Part shown: positions 35,339 through 46,247 of the stretch, one piece after another
Position numbering within the stretch: position 1 is the stretch's first letter
Layout: each line of letters starts with the position of its first letter
NCBI GenBank assembly: GCA_024114885.1
Contig: CP099419.1
Span: 1,054,001-1,118,000 of the forward strand
Direction: 5' to 3'
Length of the DNA: 64,000 nt
Source: Septoria linicola
Taxonomy: Eukaryota > Ascomycota > Dothideomycetes > Mycosphaerellales > Mycosphaerellaceae
The notes under the pieces: model-generated
Database searches by the model: none
Seen by the model: the letters and a program-made list of their open reading frames with translations, nothing else
Told to the model about the DNA's origin: nothing
Made by a program: the position numbers and the translations under genes

Positions 35339-37272
35339 ATGTCTACTTCCACGCAAGGGGTTCACATCAACAAGCCGCAGGTGCATGAGACGACCATTCC
35401 TTGGCATGCGCCCGCAGATCCAGCTAATCCAGTCGTCAAAGGACTACCACTCCACTTAGGTGCTATGTAGGCTACTGTCTCCCGAGCGCTTATCACCGCT
35501 TGCTCCCCGGTGTAGACTTGTTTACTGACGCATACACAACAGATTGATCTCCAAGCTAGGATTCGTGCAGCAGGCGCTGTGGAACAATGCCGGGTTTGCA
35601 AGTCTGAGAGATAGACCTGAGCTGCAAGCTTTTGAGCCGAGATATGAGCCTGTAGTGACCAAGAGCAATGGTGCTGCCTCCGCGGCAAGCGAAGGCGAGT
35701 ATCTGAAGTCTTTCGCGAAAGAGGACTGGAAGAATCGCAGACCATCTTCAAGCCCGCATTGGAGCGTGCTGGACTATCACGCGGCTTATGTCTCTGGCAA
35801 GCTCACGCCCTCTGCCGTGGTAAAGGCTTTACTGCCACTCATTGATCGTGATGCCGAGAAGCCTCACAGGCATTCTACAGCGTATCTGCAGGTGAGGCAA
35901 GATCTTGTCCTTGCAGCTGCCAAGGAGAGCACGCGTCGCTATGCAGCAGGCAAGTTCTTGAGCGTGATCGATGGAGTGCCATTGGCCATCAAGGATGAGA
36001 TGGACCTCAGGTAAGTGACTTTAATCGTACCTCTCAACACTGTCACTGAATTAGAGCAGCGGCTACAAGAAGTGGTTCGGCTCCAAAATCGAATATACAC
36101 GCAAAGACGACGCCACGAGCTACTGCGTTCAGAAATGGCAAGATGCCGGTGGTATCATAGTCGGCAAGACGAATATGCATGAGTTTGGAGCAGACACCAC
36201 GAACAACAACCCGTGGTATGGAACTCCGCTCAATCCGAACAACGAGAAGTTCTACTGTGGTGGGAGCTCAGGTGGCAGCGCATATAGCGTGGCCGCCGGT
36301 CTCACACCGATATGTGAAGGCAACGATGGCGGAGGCTCAATTCGACTTCCTGCAAACTACTGTGGCCTCTATGGTCTTAAGCCCTCTCAAGGACGAATCT
36401 CAGGACGCCCATCAACCAATCTAGCAAAGAGCAATGGAGTGGCTGGACCTCTCGCCGCCAACATGGTCGATCTCGAGGTCGGGTACCGCATCATGGCACA
36501 ACCAGACCCTCTCGACACCACCTCATCCCTTTTCCAAGCACCTAGCTCACCATCACAAACCCGCAACAAAGTCCTCGGCATCTACGCCCCATGGTTCGAC
36601 CGCGCAGACCCCCTCGTCAAATCCACCTGCCAAGCATCCATTGACCACCTCGTCGCCATCCACAACTACACCGTAGTCCCCATCACCCTCCCCCTCCTCC
36701 CCGAAGGCCAACTCGCCCACGCCATGACCATCCTCGCCGAACTCGCCACAGGTGTCCCCGAAGCAGACCAGCACAAACTCACTCCAGCCAACAAAGTCCT
36801 TCTCAGCGTCGCCCGCAAAACCACCGCCGTCGACCTTCTGCAAGCCCAACGCCTCCGAAATCTCCTCATGCAACATCTCGCGTACTTGTACGAACAACAC
36901 CCCGGCCTCATTATCGTCACGCCTACCACACCCAACTGCGGCTGGCGCATCGGCGCCGGAGAACTGAGCTACGGCATGACAGATGGCAACAAACAGATCC
37001 GCAACATGGAGTATGTCTGGCTAGCAAATTTCACCGGATGTCCGGCGATTACGGCTCCTGTGGGTTATGAAGACGATCCTGATGGGAAAGTGCCTATTGG
37101 ACTGATGGGCATGGCGGATTGGTGTGAGGAGGATAGTCTGATTGCATTTGGGTATGATTTGGAAAAGTGTGTAAGTGAAGCGTATGAGGGGGGAAGGGTG
37201 AGGCCGAAGCATTGGACAGATGTGTTGGATTTGGCTGCGAGGGTGGGAGGGGAGGAGGTTGTGGTTGGTTAA
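35339..37272 (+). CDS. Amidase signature enzyme
   Basis: An amide hydrolase of the amidase signature family (acetamidase, fatty acid amide hydrolase and glutamyl-amidotransferase relatives); substrate unknown. Exons are 35339-35466, 35543-36010 and 36060-37272, giving 602 residues. The first donor GTAGGC is less usual, but it gives an unbroken GAILISKLGFVQQALWNNAG, and the phase excludes the neighbouring GTGCTA. The Ser-Ser-Lys triad is visible: Lys in GVPLAIKDEMD (about 193), the cis-Ser in GGSSGGSAYSVAAG, and the nucleophilic Ser in GGGSIRLPANYCGLYGLKPS (about 292). There is no signal peptide or membrane segment; a hydrophobic N-terminal stretch around LISKLGFVQQALW could sit on a membrane. 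Codon use turns strongly C-rich at 36490-36970 and G-rich at the end. Confidence 0.93.
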
Positions 37273-38133
37273 ACATGATTTGTGAGTCTAGATATGTAGT
37301 CTGGTGATCAGGAGTGATTTGAATGAATATAGACGGGTTGAAGAGAATGCCATGTTTGAGCAGTATGTCCGATCATCACATTGACACATTGTCGCGACTG
37401 AATAGTTTAAACTTCTGTACAGTCAGCCCATTGTGCCAACGATGGCTGTGCAAAAGCATATACCAAACCTCGGAGATAAGCTGAACTCACTTCAAGTGTC
37501 TGTTCTGCTTGCGCAAGAGGAAGGCTCCTGCTCAATTTTGACTTGATTACACATGGCAGTCGCACCATCAAGGTTCCAAGGTCATGTGCTCATCTGACAA
37601 GTGATCGTGAAACAGAGCACCATCGTGCTGATGGCTCAGAATAGTAACCAAGAATTCTCCGACATCTGCCCACGTCTGCCGAGACGTGAGCAGCGTCAGA
37701 AGGGGAATACGAGGCTGACGAAATTCATGAGATGATGAAAGATGAACCGATTTCAGATCAGTGTTTCGTACCGAAATGTCTCTCTCGTGCCATTGCCTCA
37801 CCACTTGATCGTGCGTGATGTGCAAAAGGCTGCTAAGATGACCGAAAGACTATGCACGCGAAATGAGCAACAGGAGAGCTTGAACGCCCCCGTAGACAAT
37901 GATCTCAATCAGTCCCATGAAATCCTCGAAATGCCACAACGCCATGCTAAACTCGCAGCGAGCTTCACTGTGCAAATGCTTTGCCTCGCTGATGCATCCC
38001 ATATTAACGCCTTTCAATCATGCATTAATCTTCGTCCGAGCTGCCGATGCCCGGCAGTCATGACTTTATGTCGTCTTGTGTGAATGTCGTCGTGTTATGA
38101 CCTCGACGTAGTGGATAAGCGTAAGATTGCCGC
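37273..38133. other. Intergenic between convergent genes
   Basis: It holds 3' ends of the amidase gene and the next minus-strand gene. No gene recognised. Confidence 0.5.
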
Positions 38134-39003
38134 TCATGCCGCAGCTCGGGATGCCTGGTTGGCTACCAGCGCACTGTTGTCGGGCACATATGCTCGCGAT
38201 GAACGACGCTGCGAGATGATCCGGTTGAGCTCGGGATGGTTTCCACGCTCAGACTGTTCTTTCAGATATTGTTCAAGTTCAGGAGGCAGGCTCTGGCCCT
38301 GCTCCCAAGCTGCAATAATGCGCTGGTTGAAGCTTTGTTCCAGAGCATCGTCACGGCGGCGCTCGAGTTCTGCAACGTGCTGTTGGCGGGCGGCTGCTTC
38401 AGAGGGAGACTCTCGTTCAGTTTCCGTCTCGGCATCGACAGTCTCGTTGTCATCCACCTCCGAGTCTGCATCGTCCATGTCCTCATCGTGTTCGGCAATG
38501 GTGGGCTGCCGATTGCGGCTGCTCTCTACATCCTCGACGACGATTGAGATGTCTGTCTTTCTCGTGATGCTATTCCGCCTCGTGTCTTCGGCGTTCCTGA
38601 TGTCTCTGCGGTCCACGTAAGGGCCGATCTCGTCTCCCGTTGTATCATGGACTGTCACTCCTTCGTCCTTTTCGTAGCGTTCCCTGGCCCACTTCGTGCC
38701 TTCCCAACAGCAAAAGTCCTGAATCTCGCCATACGTCAGACCGAGGTTGTCAAAGGCATCGAATAAGCGCTTGTGATGCTTGAAGCGACCTAGACGCAGG
38801 CGATGGGGTGGATGGCAATAGTTGAGTCCTGGGTAGCGAGCTTCGGCCGAGTTGAGGTCGCCGTAGAAGGTGGCAACTTCGATGCGCACTTCGGGCACCA
38901 GATTCCTAGCCAGATGTGCCGAGAAGGAAGGCGGATCGCTCGGAGTCGGATGTGGAAACAGGTAGGCGTAGAGCAGGTGAGCGACGGGCGTTTGACGTTT
39001 CAT
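38134..39003 (-). CDS. Conserved fungal protein of unknown function
   Basis: I do not recognise a named family, though the ordered first half looks conserved. The first in-frame ATG at 39003 (MKRQTPVAHLLYAYLFPHP) gives 289 residues. The same frame stays open about 280 nt further upstream, reading CDPSRCIKTDSRLKVLQANS and a poly-proline run, but without an ATG, so a longer protein with an upstream exon is possible. Residues about 1-110 contain Arg/Leu-rich, His-rich LNYCHPPHRLRLGRFKHHKR and FDAFDNLGLTYGEIQDFCCW. The middle is acidic (DEDMDDADSEVDDNETVD). The C-terminal third is predicted helical with charged Glu/Arg/Gln repeats (AELERRRDDALEQSFNQR). No membrane segment or signal peptide. Confidence 0.75.
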   Translation of the reverse strand: MKRQTPVAHLLYAYLFPHPTPSDPPSFSAHLARNLVPEVRIEVATFYGDLNSAEARYPGLNYCHPPHRLRLGRFKHHKRLFDAFDNLGLTYGEIQDFCCWEGTKWARERYEKDEGVTVHDTTGDEIGPYVDRRDIRNAEDTRRNSITRKTDISIVVEDVESSRNRQPTIAEHDEDMDDADSEVDDNETVDAETETERESPSEAAARQQHVAELERRRDDALEQSFNQRIIAAWEQGQSLPPELEQYLKEQSERGNHPELNRIISQRRSSRAYVPDNSALVANQASRAAA

Positions 39004-40773
39004 TTTGAGTGCGGTACGGCCAGTGTGCCCGGAGAAGATAAGTTGTGGGTGCTGTGCGCTCGAGATGGGTAGCAGTGGTGGTAGTGCTGGTGGTGGTGGT
39101 GGGAATGTGATGCTATTGCGGCGCGGGCACTGTCCGCCTCGAGCAGCAGAGTAGAAGTAGCTTGTCACAGGATCCAACGGGGAATGTCCCAAAGGGTCAG
39201 ATTGCAGCAGGCTTGAGTTTGCTTGCAACACTTTGAGCCTGGAGTCTGTCTTGATGCAGCGCGAAGGGTCGCAAAGGTGTGTCAGGCACGGTGAGCAGGA
39301 GGAGATTAGTTATGTCACCAACCCAGTCAGTCCTGCGCTTCTAGTGTCTCTCGGTCGGTAAAGGCAGCGGCGATGAAGAGCGAGCGACGTTTTGCCAGAC
39401 TTGCAGATTTCCAGAGACAATCGTCAGTCCAGTGCAGTCAGCAGCACAAATGTCGGGGGAAAAGATGCAGCCTCGCGAGGTCGCAGCGGGACAGTGAATC
39501 AAATGGATATAAGCATGCAACTAACTACAGATTTGCCGGCCAAGCGAGCGCAAGCCCAGTCAATCGTCCACCATTCAGTGGCGGGGAGGCAGCGTCAAAG
39601 TGTAAAGTAAGGTGTGTGCGTGCGTGCGTGCGTTGGGTTGATGGCTGCAGCATCCAGCCAGACTTTCGCATCTCACTTCTTGTCAATCTTGCGTTTTCGG
39701 GACCAGCATCCTCCCTCCTGCGCTTCTTCTCCCGAGCTTGGCCTTCACGGAAAGGAGGGTCTCGTCTTCTCTCGTGGGGTCACGCATCGCTGGCACCCAT
39801 GGACCAACGAACACATCATCACCTTCATCTCACCTCGAACAGTGTGCTGCACAGCTGGCTTTCGTGTGCGTTACTCCACCGGTCTCAGCTGCTACGTGGA
39901 AGTATCATGGCAGCCAGATCGAGTAGGCGCCAAAGACACTGCAGACAAGACGCCGCTCCGATGCTTCTGCACTCCGTTTGGTCATGCTCATTAGGGTACC
40001 TTTTCATCCCTCGCGCTTAACTTGTGAACCTTCAATTGACAGACTTCTGATACTCTGGTCGAGTCGGCCAATCCTCGTCAGCCAACTGCCACCCACTATT
40101 CTTGTCCTCCACACAGAACCCAAATTCACGGTGCTCTGCTGTGCCGATGCGTGACGACGAGCGATCATTCTCGGACGTCGTCGCACACATCTGATCGCAA
40201 CTCCGTCAGACACTGCAGCATGCCTGTCGGACCCGCGTGGCTAGGCTCGTCTGACGCTGCAGCGAGACGGCGGTCGCTTTGTAGCGAAGTTACCGGACAT
40301 CCGATTCTGAGCCGTGAATTGGCGTGGTACCAGAGACTGCTGCGATGCGCTGGCCGGAGTATACTGACACAGCAGCCGTCATCATCACTTGCAAACGCAA
40401 AAACTGAACCCTATACGCGAAGTGCGTGTCTGCGTGTCTCCGCCCTCCTGCGTAACGCAAAACAGCTTGGTACGTCCACTGCGCTACTGCGAGCTCATGC
40501 AAGTAAACGGCATTGGCAGGCTTGCAAGAAGTGGCTACGTTGGTGAGTGCCCTGTGATTAGCCATGATAGGACAATTACGCGAGGAACGCACTTCACCTG
40601 ATCTTTTGCAAGCCCGTCTTCCAGTATCGACACCACACAACTTTGCTGCGTCCGCGTGATCTGCAGGAACCGAACATTTCTCGGCCACCGCCACGAAGAC
40701 AATAGACTTGTCGGAAGTCGTCAATCCCGACGTGTCCTCGTCAAGTGCGGGTCTCTCTGTGTTCAGGCAGAAA
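39004..40773. other. Intergenic, with short CGTG microsatellite
   Basis: About 1.8 kb between two divergently oriented genes. A (GTGC)n tract lies at about 39611-39634. Part of the left side may be an unassigned 5' exon of the preceding gene. I see no independent gene. Confidence 0.5.
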
Positions 40774-41748
40774 ATGCCAGCAAAATGTGTCGGAAGCTTG
40801 GCCACGTCGGCGGACAACTACCTCTTCGCGCTCGCAAAAGGACATGGAACCCAGCTAGCCACAATCGGATCCGACAATGCCTTACGACTACTTGACGCAG
40901 CTTCGTTGGAAGCTACGAAAACCATCGCTAACTCCCACACTGGTGTCGCATGCCTCCAATCTGCACCTTCCGGTCGCGGCTTCGTGACCGGCGGCCGTGA
41001 CGGTCTGGTCCGATGCTGGGACACTCGAGGTCAGGAAGGCTTTGAGTTGGCTGATCCCAAAGCAAACGGCATAGCATCCCTGGCGTGTCGCGATCATTTC
41101 ATCGCTGTCGGTACGGAGTCTCTCAAAGAAGGTCTGGGGGATGTCAGCGTTCTTCTCTTCGATACGCGGAACCCAAGCTCGCCACTTCGACAATACAACG
41201 AGTCCCACACCGACACAGTCACTCAGCTTCAATTCCATCCTGCACAGCCGCAAGTTCTTCTATCTGGTAGCACAGACGGGCTGGTCTCCATCTTTGACGT
41301 CAACCACGAGGATGAGGATGATGCCCTTCAGCAAGTCCTCAACCCTCGTTCGGCGGTGCACTGTTCAGGTTTCCTTGCACAAGATCAGGCATACGTCGTT
41401 TCGACCGATGAGCAATATTCGATCTACACATTGGCCAAAACTGCTTCCGAGGATGAGGAGTTACCCCCACCAATTCAATTTGGAGACGTCCGCGATAAGC
41501 TTGACTGCATGTATGTTATCGATGTACTGGTGCAGCCAGATGGGCCTCCGTTGATTGCGTACGGTCACAATGAGAAGCGCACTCTTGGGATCTCGTCACT
41601 CGGCACTCCAAGTGCGTGGTCGTTCGGCCAGAAGATCGACCTACCTGGTGCACATGGAGATGAAGTCGTGCGAGATCTGCTGCTTTTAGAGAAGCGTGCA
41701 TTCAGCTGTGGCGAAGATGGTAGTGTCAAGGCATGGACTCTTGGCTAA
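40774..41748 (+). CDS. WD40 repeat protein, WDR89-like
   Basis: A 324-residue single-exon beta-propeller, the size of WDR89 homologues; molecular function is not established. WD-type repeats are visible as LATIGSDNALRLLDAAS, GFVTGGRDGLVRCWDTR, VLLSGSTDGLVSIFDV and the C-terminal AFSCGEDGSVKAWTLG, with GH-like dipeptides before several. A loop between blades contains the acidic NHEDEDDA. The ATG at 40774 (MPAKCVGSLATSADNYLF) was chosen; the frame is open upstream to about 40708 without an ATG. No introns. The same call could fit other short WD40 adaptors; the WDR89 label rests on overall order and length. Confidence 0.8.
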   Translation: MPAKCVGSLATSADNYLFALAKGHGTQLATIGSDNALRLLDAASLEATKTIANSHTGVACLQSAPSGRGFVTGGRDGLVRCWDTRGQEGFELADPKANGIASLACRDHFIAVGTESLKEGLGDVSVLLFDTRNPSSPLRQYNESHTDTVTQLQFHPAQPQVLLSGSTDGLVSIFDVNHEDEDDALQQVLNPRSAVHCSGFLAQDQAYVVSTDEQYSIYTLAKTASEDEELPPPIQFGDVRDKLDCMYVIDVLVQPDGPPLIAYGHNEKRTLGISSLGTPSAWSFGQKIDLPGAHGDEVVRDLLLLEKRAFSCGEDGSVKAWTLG

Positions 41749-42067
41749 AGACAAAAATGTAGGTCAGCCCGTGGTGATTGCCACTAGGCTGCTATGGTAG
41801 GAATGGTCGATACCCAACATGTTTGCATTCTTCCCACTTTCTCACCTCGCTCATACACATGAGGGACTCTACACTCCCCTGCCGTTGCTCCGACGTCATG
41901 TCAGCCATGGTAGGAGTGGTGCTCCATTGCATTCACTCGTCTTGCCGACTGCCGACCTCACTTCACTTCGAGCAGTCTCAACTCGACTTGTCACGCTCGA
42001 CTTTCGTCGAGCTTGCTATTCACATTGTGTGCATCTATCACAGTATCAATCACAAACAGCTTTCAAT
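41749..42067. other. Short intergenic region
   Basis: About 320 bp with pyrimidine-rich stretches near the next start codon. No gene seen. Confidence 0.45.
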
Positions 42068-43086
42068 ATGGACTACCTGAAGCCAAAACAGTTTCAACGT
42101 CGAAAGTTGCTGGTTGTGCTGATCATCTCCACGCCGCTGCTCATTCGCTTTCCTCACAGCGAGCGCGACAGCCAAATGGAGGAGAGACAAGAGAGGCTTC
42201 CGTTCCACCGTCGCACTCGAGCAGCGATCAATTACAACACCATCGAGAACTTCAAAGAGCTTTCCCAAGTGATTACTGAGTTGGAACAGCAAGCCACGAC
42301 CCCAACCAGCCGTGCTGAGAGATTTCCAGTGCAGACTCGTCGCTCGGTTCGTGGCAAGAGCTCAATAGAGGCTTCTGACAACAAAGCTCCTTCAATGCAA
42401 GAGCCCTCGAACCAACGTATGACCTCGTCCGCTGTGAGAACTGCTCATCCTGGAAGTAACGACGCAGGCACCATGTAAGTCCAGCTTAAATCAGATCAGA
42501 ACATGCACTTACTCCTTACAGAAGACCTTCTCCAGATTCAAGAAATCGCAAGCGTGTCGTTCGTGATTCCGATGACGAAGGCGAGAATATCGTGGTGGTC
42601 AAGCGCAAGAGAAGACTGTACGCGGATCTCGCGGATAGGCCCTCTTACCTCAAGACTCCACCTGCATCGATCGTGGACACAACAAACTCCAGCACACCGC
42701 AGGTGCAGCTTCTTGTCGAGCCACGGGCACCTCACAAGAACCAGTCAGGTCACATCGATGATATCAACGTCGGCAAGCGCACCTTCCATCTCACTGTCGA
42801 CACTTTGACATCAGACGGCAATCTGGAACACCAACTGCGATCGTTGCTGCGCCTATATCAAGCAAGTCTCATGCTAGACATGGCTGATCTAGAGCGAGCA
42901 ATTCTGGAAGAGCTTGACACAAGCAGGGTCATGACATTTGAGGTGTTTCGCAGCTTTAGAAATATGTGCTTCGAAGGAAAGGGCACTGTTTTCGTGCCGA
43001 AGGACTCGAGTCTAGCCGTGTGGATCAAGCGGCGTCAGGCGAGATATCTGTTCGACCTGACTGGCGTGGCTGTGAAGCAGGAGTAG
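42068..43086 (+). CDS. Hypothetical basic protein, possibly BTB-like C terminus
   Basis: Not recognised. Exons 42068-42474 and 42522-43086 are joined across a 47-nt intron (GTAAGT...TTACAG) in phase; product 323 residues. The N terminus MDYLKPKQFQRRKLLVVLII has a short hydrophobic run (about 13-27) that could be a signal anchor. The middle is charged and low complexity with NLS-like clusters (RNRKRVVRDSDDEGE and VVVKRKRRL). The last ~110 residues look folded: LRSLLRLYQASLMLDMADLE and FEVFRSFRNMCFEGKGTVF resemble the helical part after BTB domains in fungal proteins, but a full BTB core is not visible. A membrane anchor and nuclear signals are hard to reconcile, so the location is open. Confidence 0.75.
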
Positions 43087-43591
43087 CGGGATTGATGACG
43101 AGCAAAAGGATAGCAAGAGCAGGATGGAAAGAGTGAATGGACCCAGTCAAAGAGCTCTGCTTGCGCTCATGATTGTGGTGAGACGCTACTGTTGCAAGTT
43201 GATGATAGATTGCGAGCAGCACTATCAACGAGTGGCCATAGTGAAAGAGCAGTACTCATCGTATCATGCCATTGGACATTTATGCACGAAATCAACGATT
43301 TTATGCAAACCCTAACCCAATCGGACAGCATCGGATCTCTAATCCCAGTTACACTTCACATCTACGACACAAAGCCGTCGCAAGCTGTCTCAACAGATCA
43401 TGTAAGTCAGCTTATCGTGAGTGAGCGAGCGAGAGCATCTCGCGTTGTAGTCCTCGCTCTTCCAGCAACACAATACTCCCAGGCAGCGATCTACCTGTTC
43501 ATGCCAGAAGCGACAGCAACAGCAGCATCTTCCTCCACTCGTCCATCGTCTCCAGATCCTCACATCGCAGCTCCTCAGTACAGCCATCACA
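43087..43591. other. Intergenic, NTF2-like gene promoter
   Basis: About 500 bp; no gene recognised. It should contain the promoter of the next gene. Confidence 0.45.
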
Positions 43592-44218
43592 ATGACCCAA
43601 ATTAAAACCTCCTCCGCTGAGTTCTGCGACATCCAAGCAATCAAATCCCTCATCCAGAAATTCTTCGACGCAATCAACGACGCAGACACAAAAGCTCTCG
43701 CAAGCCACTTCTTCCCCAATGCGAACCTGACCATCATACGACAAGATCCTCCGCGGGCGCCGAGTAACGGCGATGAAAATGCAGACGGAGAATGGCGGGG
43801 GTATTATGAGCAATTTACAGGAATAAAACTTCCCTCGACTTCCTCCTCAGCATCATCAACTGAAGCGGAAAATGCGAAGAAGGAAGACAGGGAGAAGGAC
43901 AAATTAACAATCGTCCTCCGCACCACAATCGAGCGCTTCATCGCACTCCTCGACGCCGGTAAAAAGCGTCGCGAAGGCCAACCCGATCTCAAAATCCACG
44001 AGGAACCAGATTTGGACGCGACGGATGTCAAAGTCGATGAGTTGTTTGGTTCGGCGTGGAGTCCGTTCAGAGTGACGTTTGATGGGGCGTTACATCATTA
44101 TGGGATATTGGTGTATACGTTGGGGAGGGAAGAGGAGGGTGGGGAGTGGAGGATTGAGGGGTTGACGCAGAAGTATAGGCGGACGCCGGGGTGGGAGGGG
44201 GAGAGGGAGTTTTTGTAG
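43592..44218 (+). CDS. NTF2-like fold (SnoaL-type) protein
   Basis: A 208-residue single-exon protein. The N-terminal IQAIKSLIQKFFDAINDADT and ALASHFFPNANLTIIRQDPP match the start of an NTF2-like cone fold: a helix pair, then the strand carrying the small-molecule pocket. The C-terminal part, APFRVTF-like SAWSPFRVTFDGALHHYGIL followed by EWRIEGLTQKYRRTPGW, gives the later strands. The insert at about 80-110 is Ser/Glu/Lys rich and probably disordered. Members of this superfamily are enzymes, transport factors or binding domains, so no specific function can be given. Codon use is C-rich in the first half and sharply G-rich from about 44030 to the stop. Confidence 0.75.
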   Translation: MTQIKTSSAEFCDIQAIKSLIQKFFDAINDADTKALASHFFPNANLTIIRQDPPRAPSNGDENADGEWRGYYEQFTGIKLPSTSSSASSTEAENAKKEDREKDKLTIVLRTTIERFIALLDAGKKRREGQPDLKIHEEPDLDATDVKVDELFGSAWSPFRVTFDGALHHYGILVYTLGREEEGGEWRIEGLTQKYRRTPGWEGEREFL

Positions 44219-44641
44219 AGACGGCAGAAGGGTGTGGGTGAGTGTGTGATGTGTATGTTGCTATGTAAAAAGTCGCGATGATGTGAGCTACGCAGCTATC
44301 TCTCTCTGTGCTACTGATACTGGGTACCTGGGGAAGACTCTGTGAGTCTCTGTCTGGCACGGCATATGGCTGCGCGCAATGACGATGGTCTGAAAATTGA
44401 CGATGCCTTTTGATACAGCGGGTCTACGCGAGTTCCTCCCGATCTCGAATACTATCTTGAGGACTCCCGAGGAGGCCCACGGGCCCCACGAGCCGAGATC
44501 TGTAGTGAGACCCGTTAACATAAGGTGACTTTGGACGCTGACTTCGGAGTACTCGGCATCATCCTGGCATCTGGTACTCCGTTGACCGATGGTCTGCAGA
44601 GTGGTTTGACTTCATGTGATCGCCATGATGCGTCTTTTCGC
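44219..44641. other. Intergenic between convergent genes
   Basis: It holds the 3' ends of the NTF2-like gene and the first 2EXR paralogue. Nothing else seen. Confidence 0.45.
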
Positions 44642-45289
44642 TTAGCCGTCTGCCTGGTCCCTGCTAGCATCGATGACTGATCTACACGACACTCGCAGCA
44701 GTTTGCGACTTTGCGCGGTGTGTCCCTCCCAACCAAGGTACAGCTCCATTGCCTTGATTATCGCGTGTGCCGCAGAGATCTCTGGTTGAGGCAAACTCCG
44801 AATAAGTGCTCTGACTCTTTCCAAGGCCTGACACACTAATACGACATGGCCTGGGTACTGCGAATGATCGAAAAGCACCAAGCCTGAATACATAAAGATT
44901 GGCTCTTCGGGCCTATCCGCGGGCCGGGCATTTATCCTGCATCCATCCAGACGAGTTTGAGCAGCACAAATCTGGAGATCGACAGCGACACCAGCGAACT
45001 TCGAGGATTGCGGAGTTGCAATGAAGATGTCGTGGTCCTGCTCGTCGTGTGCCGCGAATCGTGAGTCTGACCAGCGCATTACTTGCTTAGTAGAGAGGGC
45101 TTCGAAGTAGCGCCGAATGACTTTTTCTCGTATGGTCGCATTCGTGTAAAGACGTCTGGTCTCGTCGCGCATTCGCTGACAGACGGCAGCCAGACGTGGT
45201 GGGAGAGTGCCGACTTCCGCATCACGGAGTGCGAAGTCGTAGATTGTGTCGCGCATTTCCTGTGGAAGGTCCCAGAGAGAAAGAGCCAT
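44642..45289 (-). CDS. 2EXR/F-box-like protein, paralogue A
   Basis: A 215-residue single-exon protein. The N terminus LSLWDLPQEMRDTIYDFAL carries the Leu-Pro-x-Glu-x-Arg-x-x-Ile-Tyr motif of the fungal 2EXR/F-box-like group, followed by LPPRLAAVCQRMRDETRRLY. The ATG at 45289 (MALSLWDL) was used. It shares this whole block and IREKVIRRYFEALST with the oppositely oriented gene starting at 45573, whose product has LRDQIFERYFQSS at the same place. The second half is divergent, with VVLVCQALERVRALIRSLPQ predicted helical. Function unknown; some F-box-like proteins bind Skp1, but that is not shown here. Confidence 0.8.
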   Translation of the reverse strand: MALSLWDLPQEMRDTIYDFALRDAEVGTLPPRLAAVCQRMRDETRRLYTNATIREKVIRRYFEALSTKQVMRWSDSRFAAHDEQDHDIFIATPQSSKFAGVAVDLQICAAQTRLDGCRINARPADRPEEPIFMYSGLVLFDHSQYPGHVVLVCQALERVRALIRSLPQPEISAAHAIIKAMELYLGWEGHTAQSRKLLRVSCRSVIDASRDQADG

Positions 45290-45572
45290 CTTGCTATGCT
45301 GTGGTGACAATGTGCTTTGCTAAGAGACTTGTTGTCGAGTGGTGCAGCTGTACGTGATATATGCGATTGGTGGAAGATGCTCGAGTAATAGATGCTTTGC
45401 CAAGACATCATGACCAGACAGTGCTATAATCAGCATGTGAATGGACAAATGGCCAACAGTATGCTTTGAAATCTTGCTGGTAGAGAAAAAGTCAACCAAC
45501 CCACGTGTCAAAGCTCGGCGGTGTAATATATTCGCGACTCTTCTTCTGCTCTGGGCACAAATGTACATCAAC
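45290..45572. promoter_or_regulatory. Divergent promoter of the 2EXR paralogue pair
   Basis: The 283 bp between the two start codons separate head-to-head paralogues, so it is expected to contain both promoters. No defined site recognised. Confidence 0.45.
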
Positions 45573-46247
45573 ATGGCTTCATCGCAGAATCAAGAAAGTC
45601 ACATCTGGCTGCTACCGCAGGAGATCCGTGATCGGATTTACGAGCTCGTCCTGGTTCCACAAGACATCACGGGGATCTTGCCATCTCGCCTGAACATAGT
45701 GTGTCAAGCGATGAGACTCGATACTCGACGCCTCTATCAGAACAAGCTCCTCCGGGACCAGATATTCGAGCGCTACTTCCAGTCTTCTGTGACAGAGCCT
45801 GCCTATCTTCGGCGGATGACACAAAATCTCCTTGTTCGGTTTGAGAAGAAATATCACAGTCTTGAAGTTGCCACGCCATGGAGCAACACAGTTGACTTTG
45901 TAAGATTCGAGATCCAGCTTGAGACTCCGGTGCACAGTGATTGCAGCAATCTGGCCAATTTGCCAATGGTCAGAGCATATATTCGTGCTCAGAACAGCGA
46001 CCTGTGGCGAGGAGCATCCTTCGGCTCAAAAGGAATGCAGCCTGAGGATGCTGCTATGCTGCATCAAGCTTGTGCAAGACTGCAGATTTGGGCGATTTCC
46101 TGTTCAGCTAGCCATTTATCCTCTGTCTTGGAGCTCAGCATCTGGCGGTATCTTGGTCAGCCAAGTATGTGTAGCCTGAGTCATTTTAGGTCTGTAGAGA
46201 AGCCCGGCTGCATGTACTGCCAGCTCAAGAGCAGCTTGCAGTTATGA
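45573..46247 (+). CDS. 2EXR/F-box-like protein, paralogue B
   Basis: A 224-residue single-exon protein. SHIWLLPQEIRDRIYELVL is the 2EXR-type motif, followed by ILPSRLNIVCQAMRLDTRRLY, closely parallel to paralogue A on the other strand. The ATG at 45573 (MASSQNQESH) was chosen; an in-frame ATG at 45561 is also possible. The remainder has no recognised domain; it contains several cysteines near the C terminus (LRSVEKPGCMYCQ-like). The two genes probably came from an inverted duplication. Function unknown. Confidence 0.8.
   Translation: MASSQNQESHIWLLPQEIRDRIYELVLVPQDITGILPSRLNIVCQAMRLDTRRLYQNKLLRDQIFERYFQSSVTEPAYLRRMTQNLLVRFEKKYHSLEVATPWSNTVDFVRFEIQLETPVHSDCSNLANLPMVRAYIRAQNSDLWRGASFGSKGMQPEDAAMLHQACARLQIWAISCSASHLSSVLELSIWRYLGQPSMCSLSHFRSVEKPGCMYCQLKSSLQL

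Noticed and set aside
35467..35542. Alternative amidase intron 1 donor GTGCTA at 35460
   Set aside because: It leaves the wrong phase and creates an immediate stop; GTAGGC at 35467 keeps the frame and the family sequence.
39373..40020. Plus-strand frame of about 215 codons
   Set aside because: Crosses a microsatellite, lacks domain features and lies in a probable divergent promoter.
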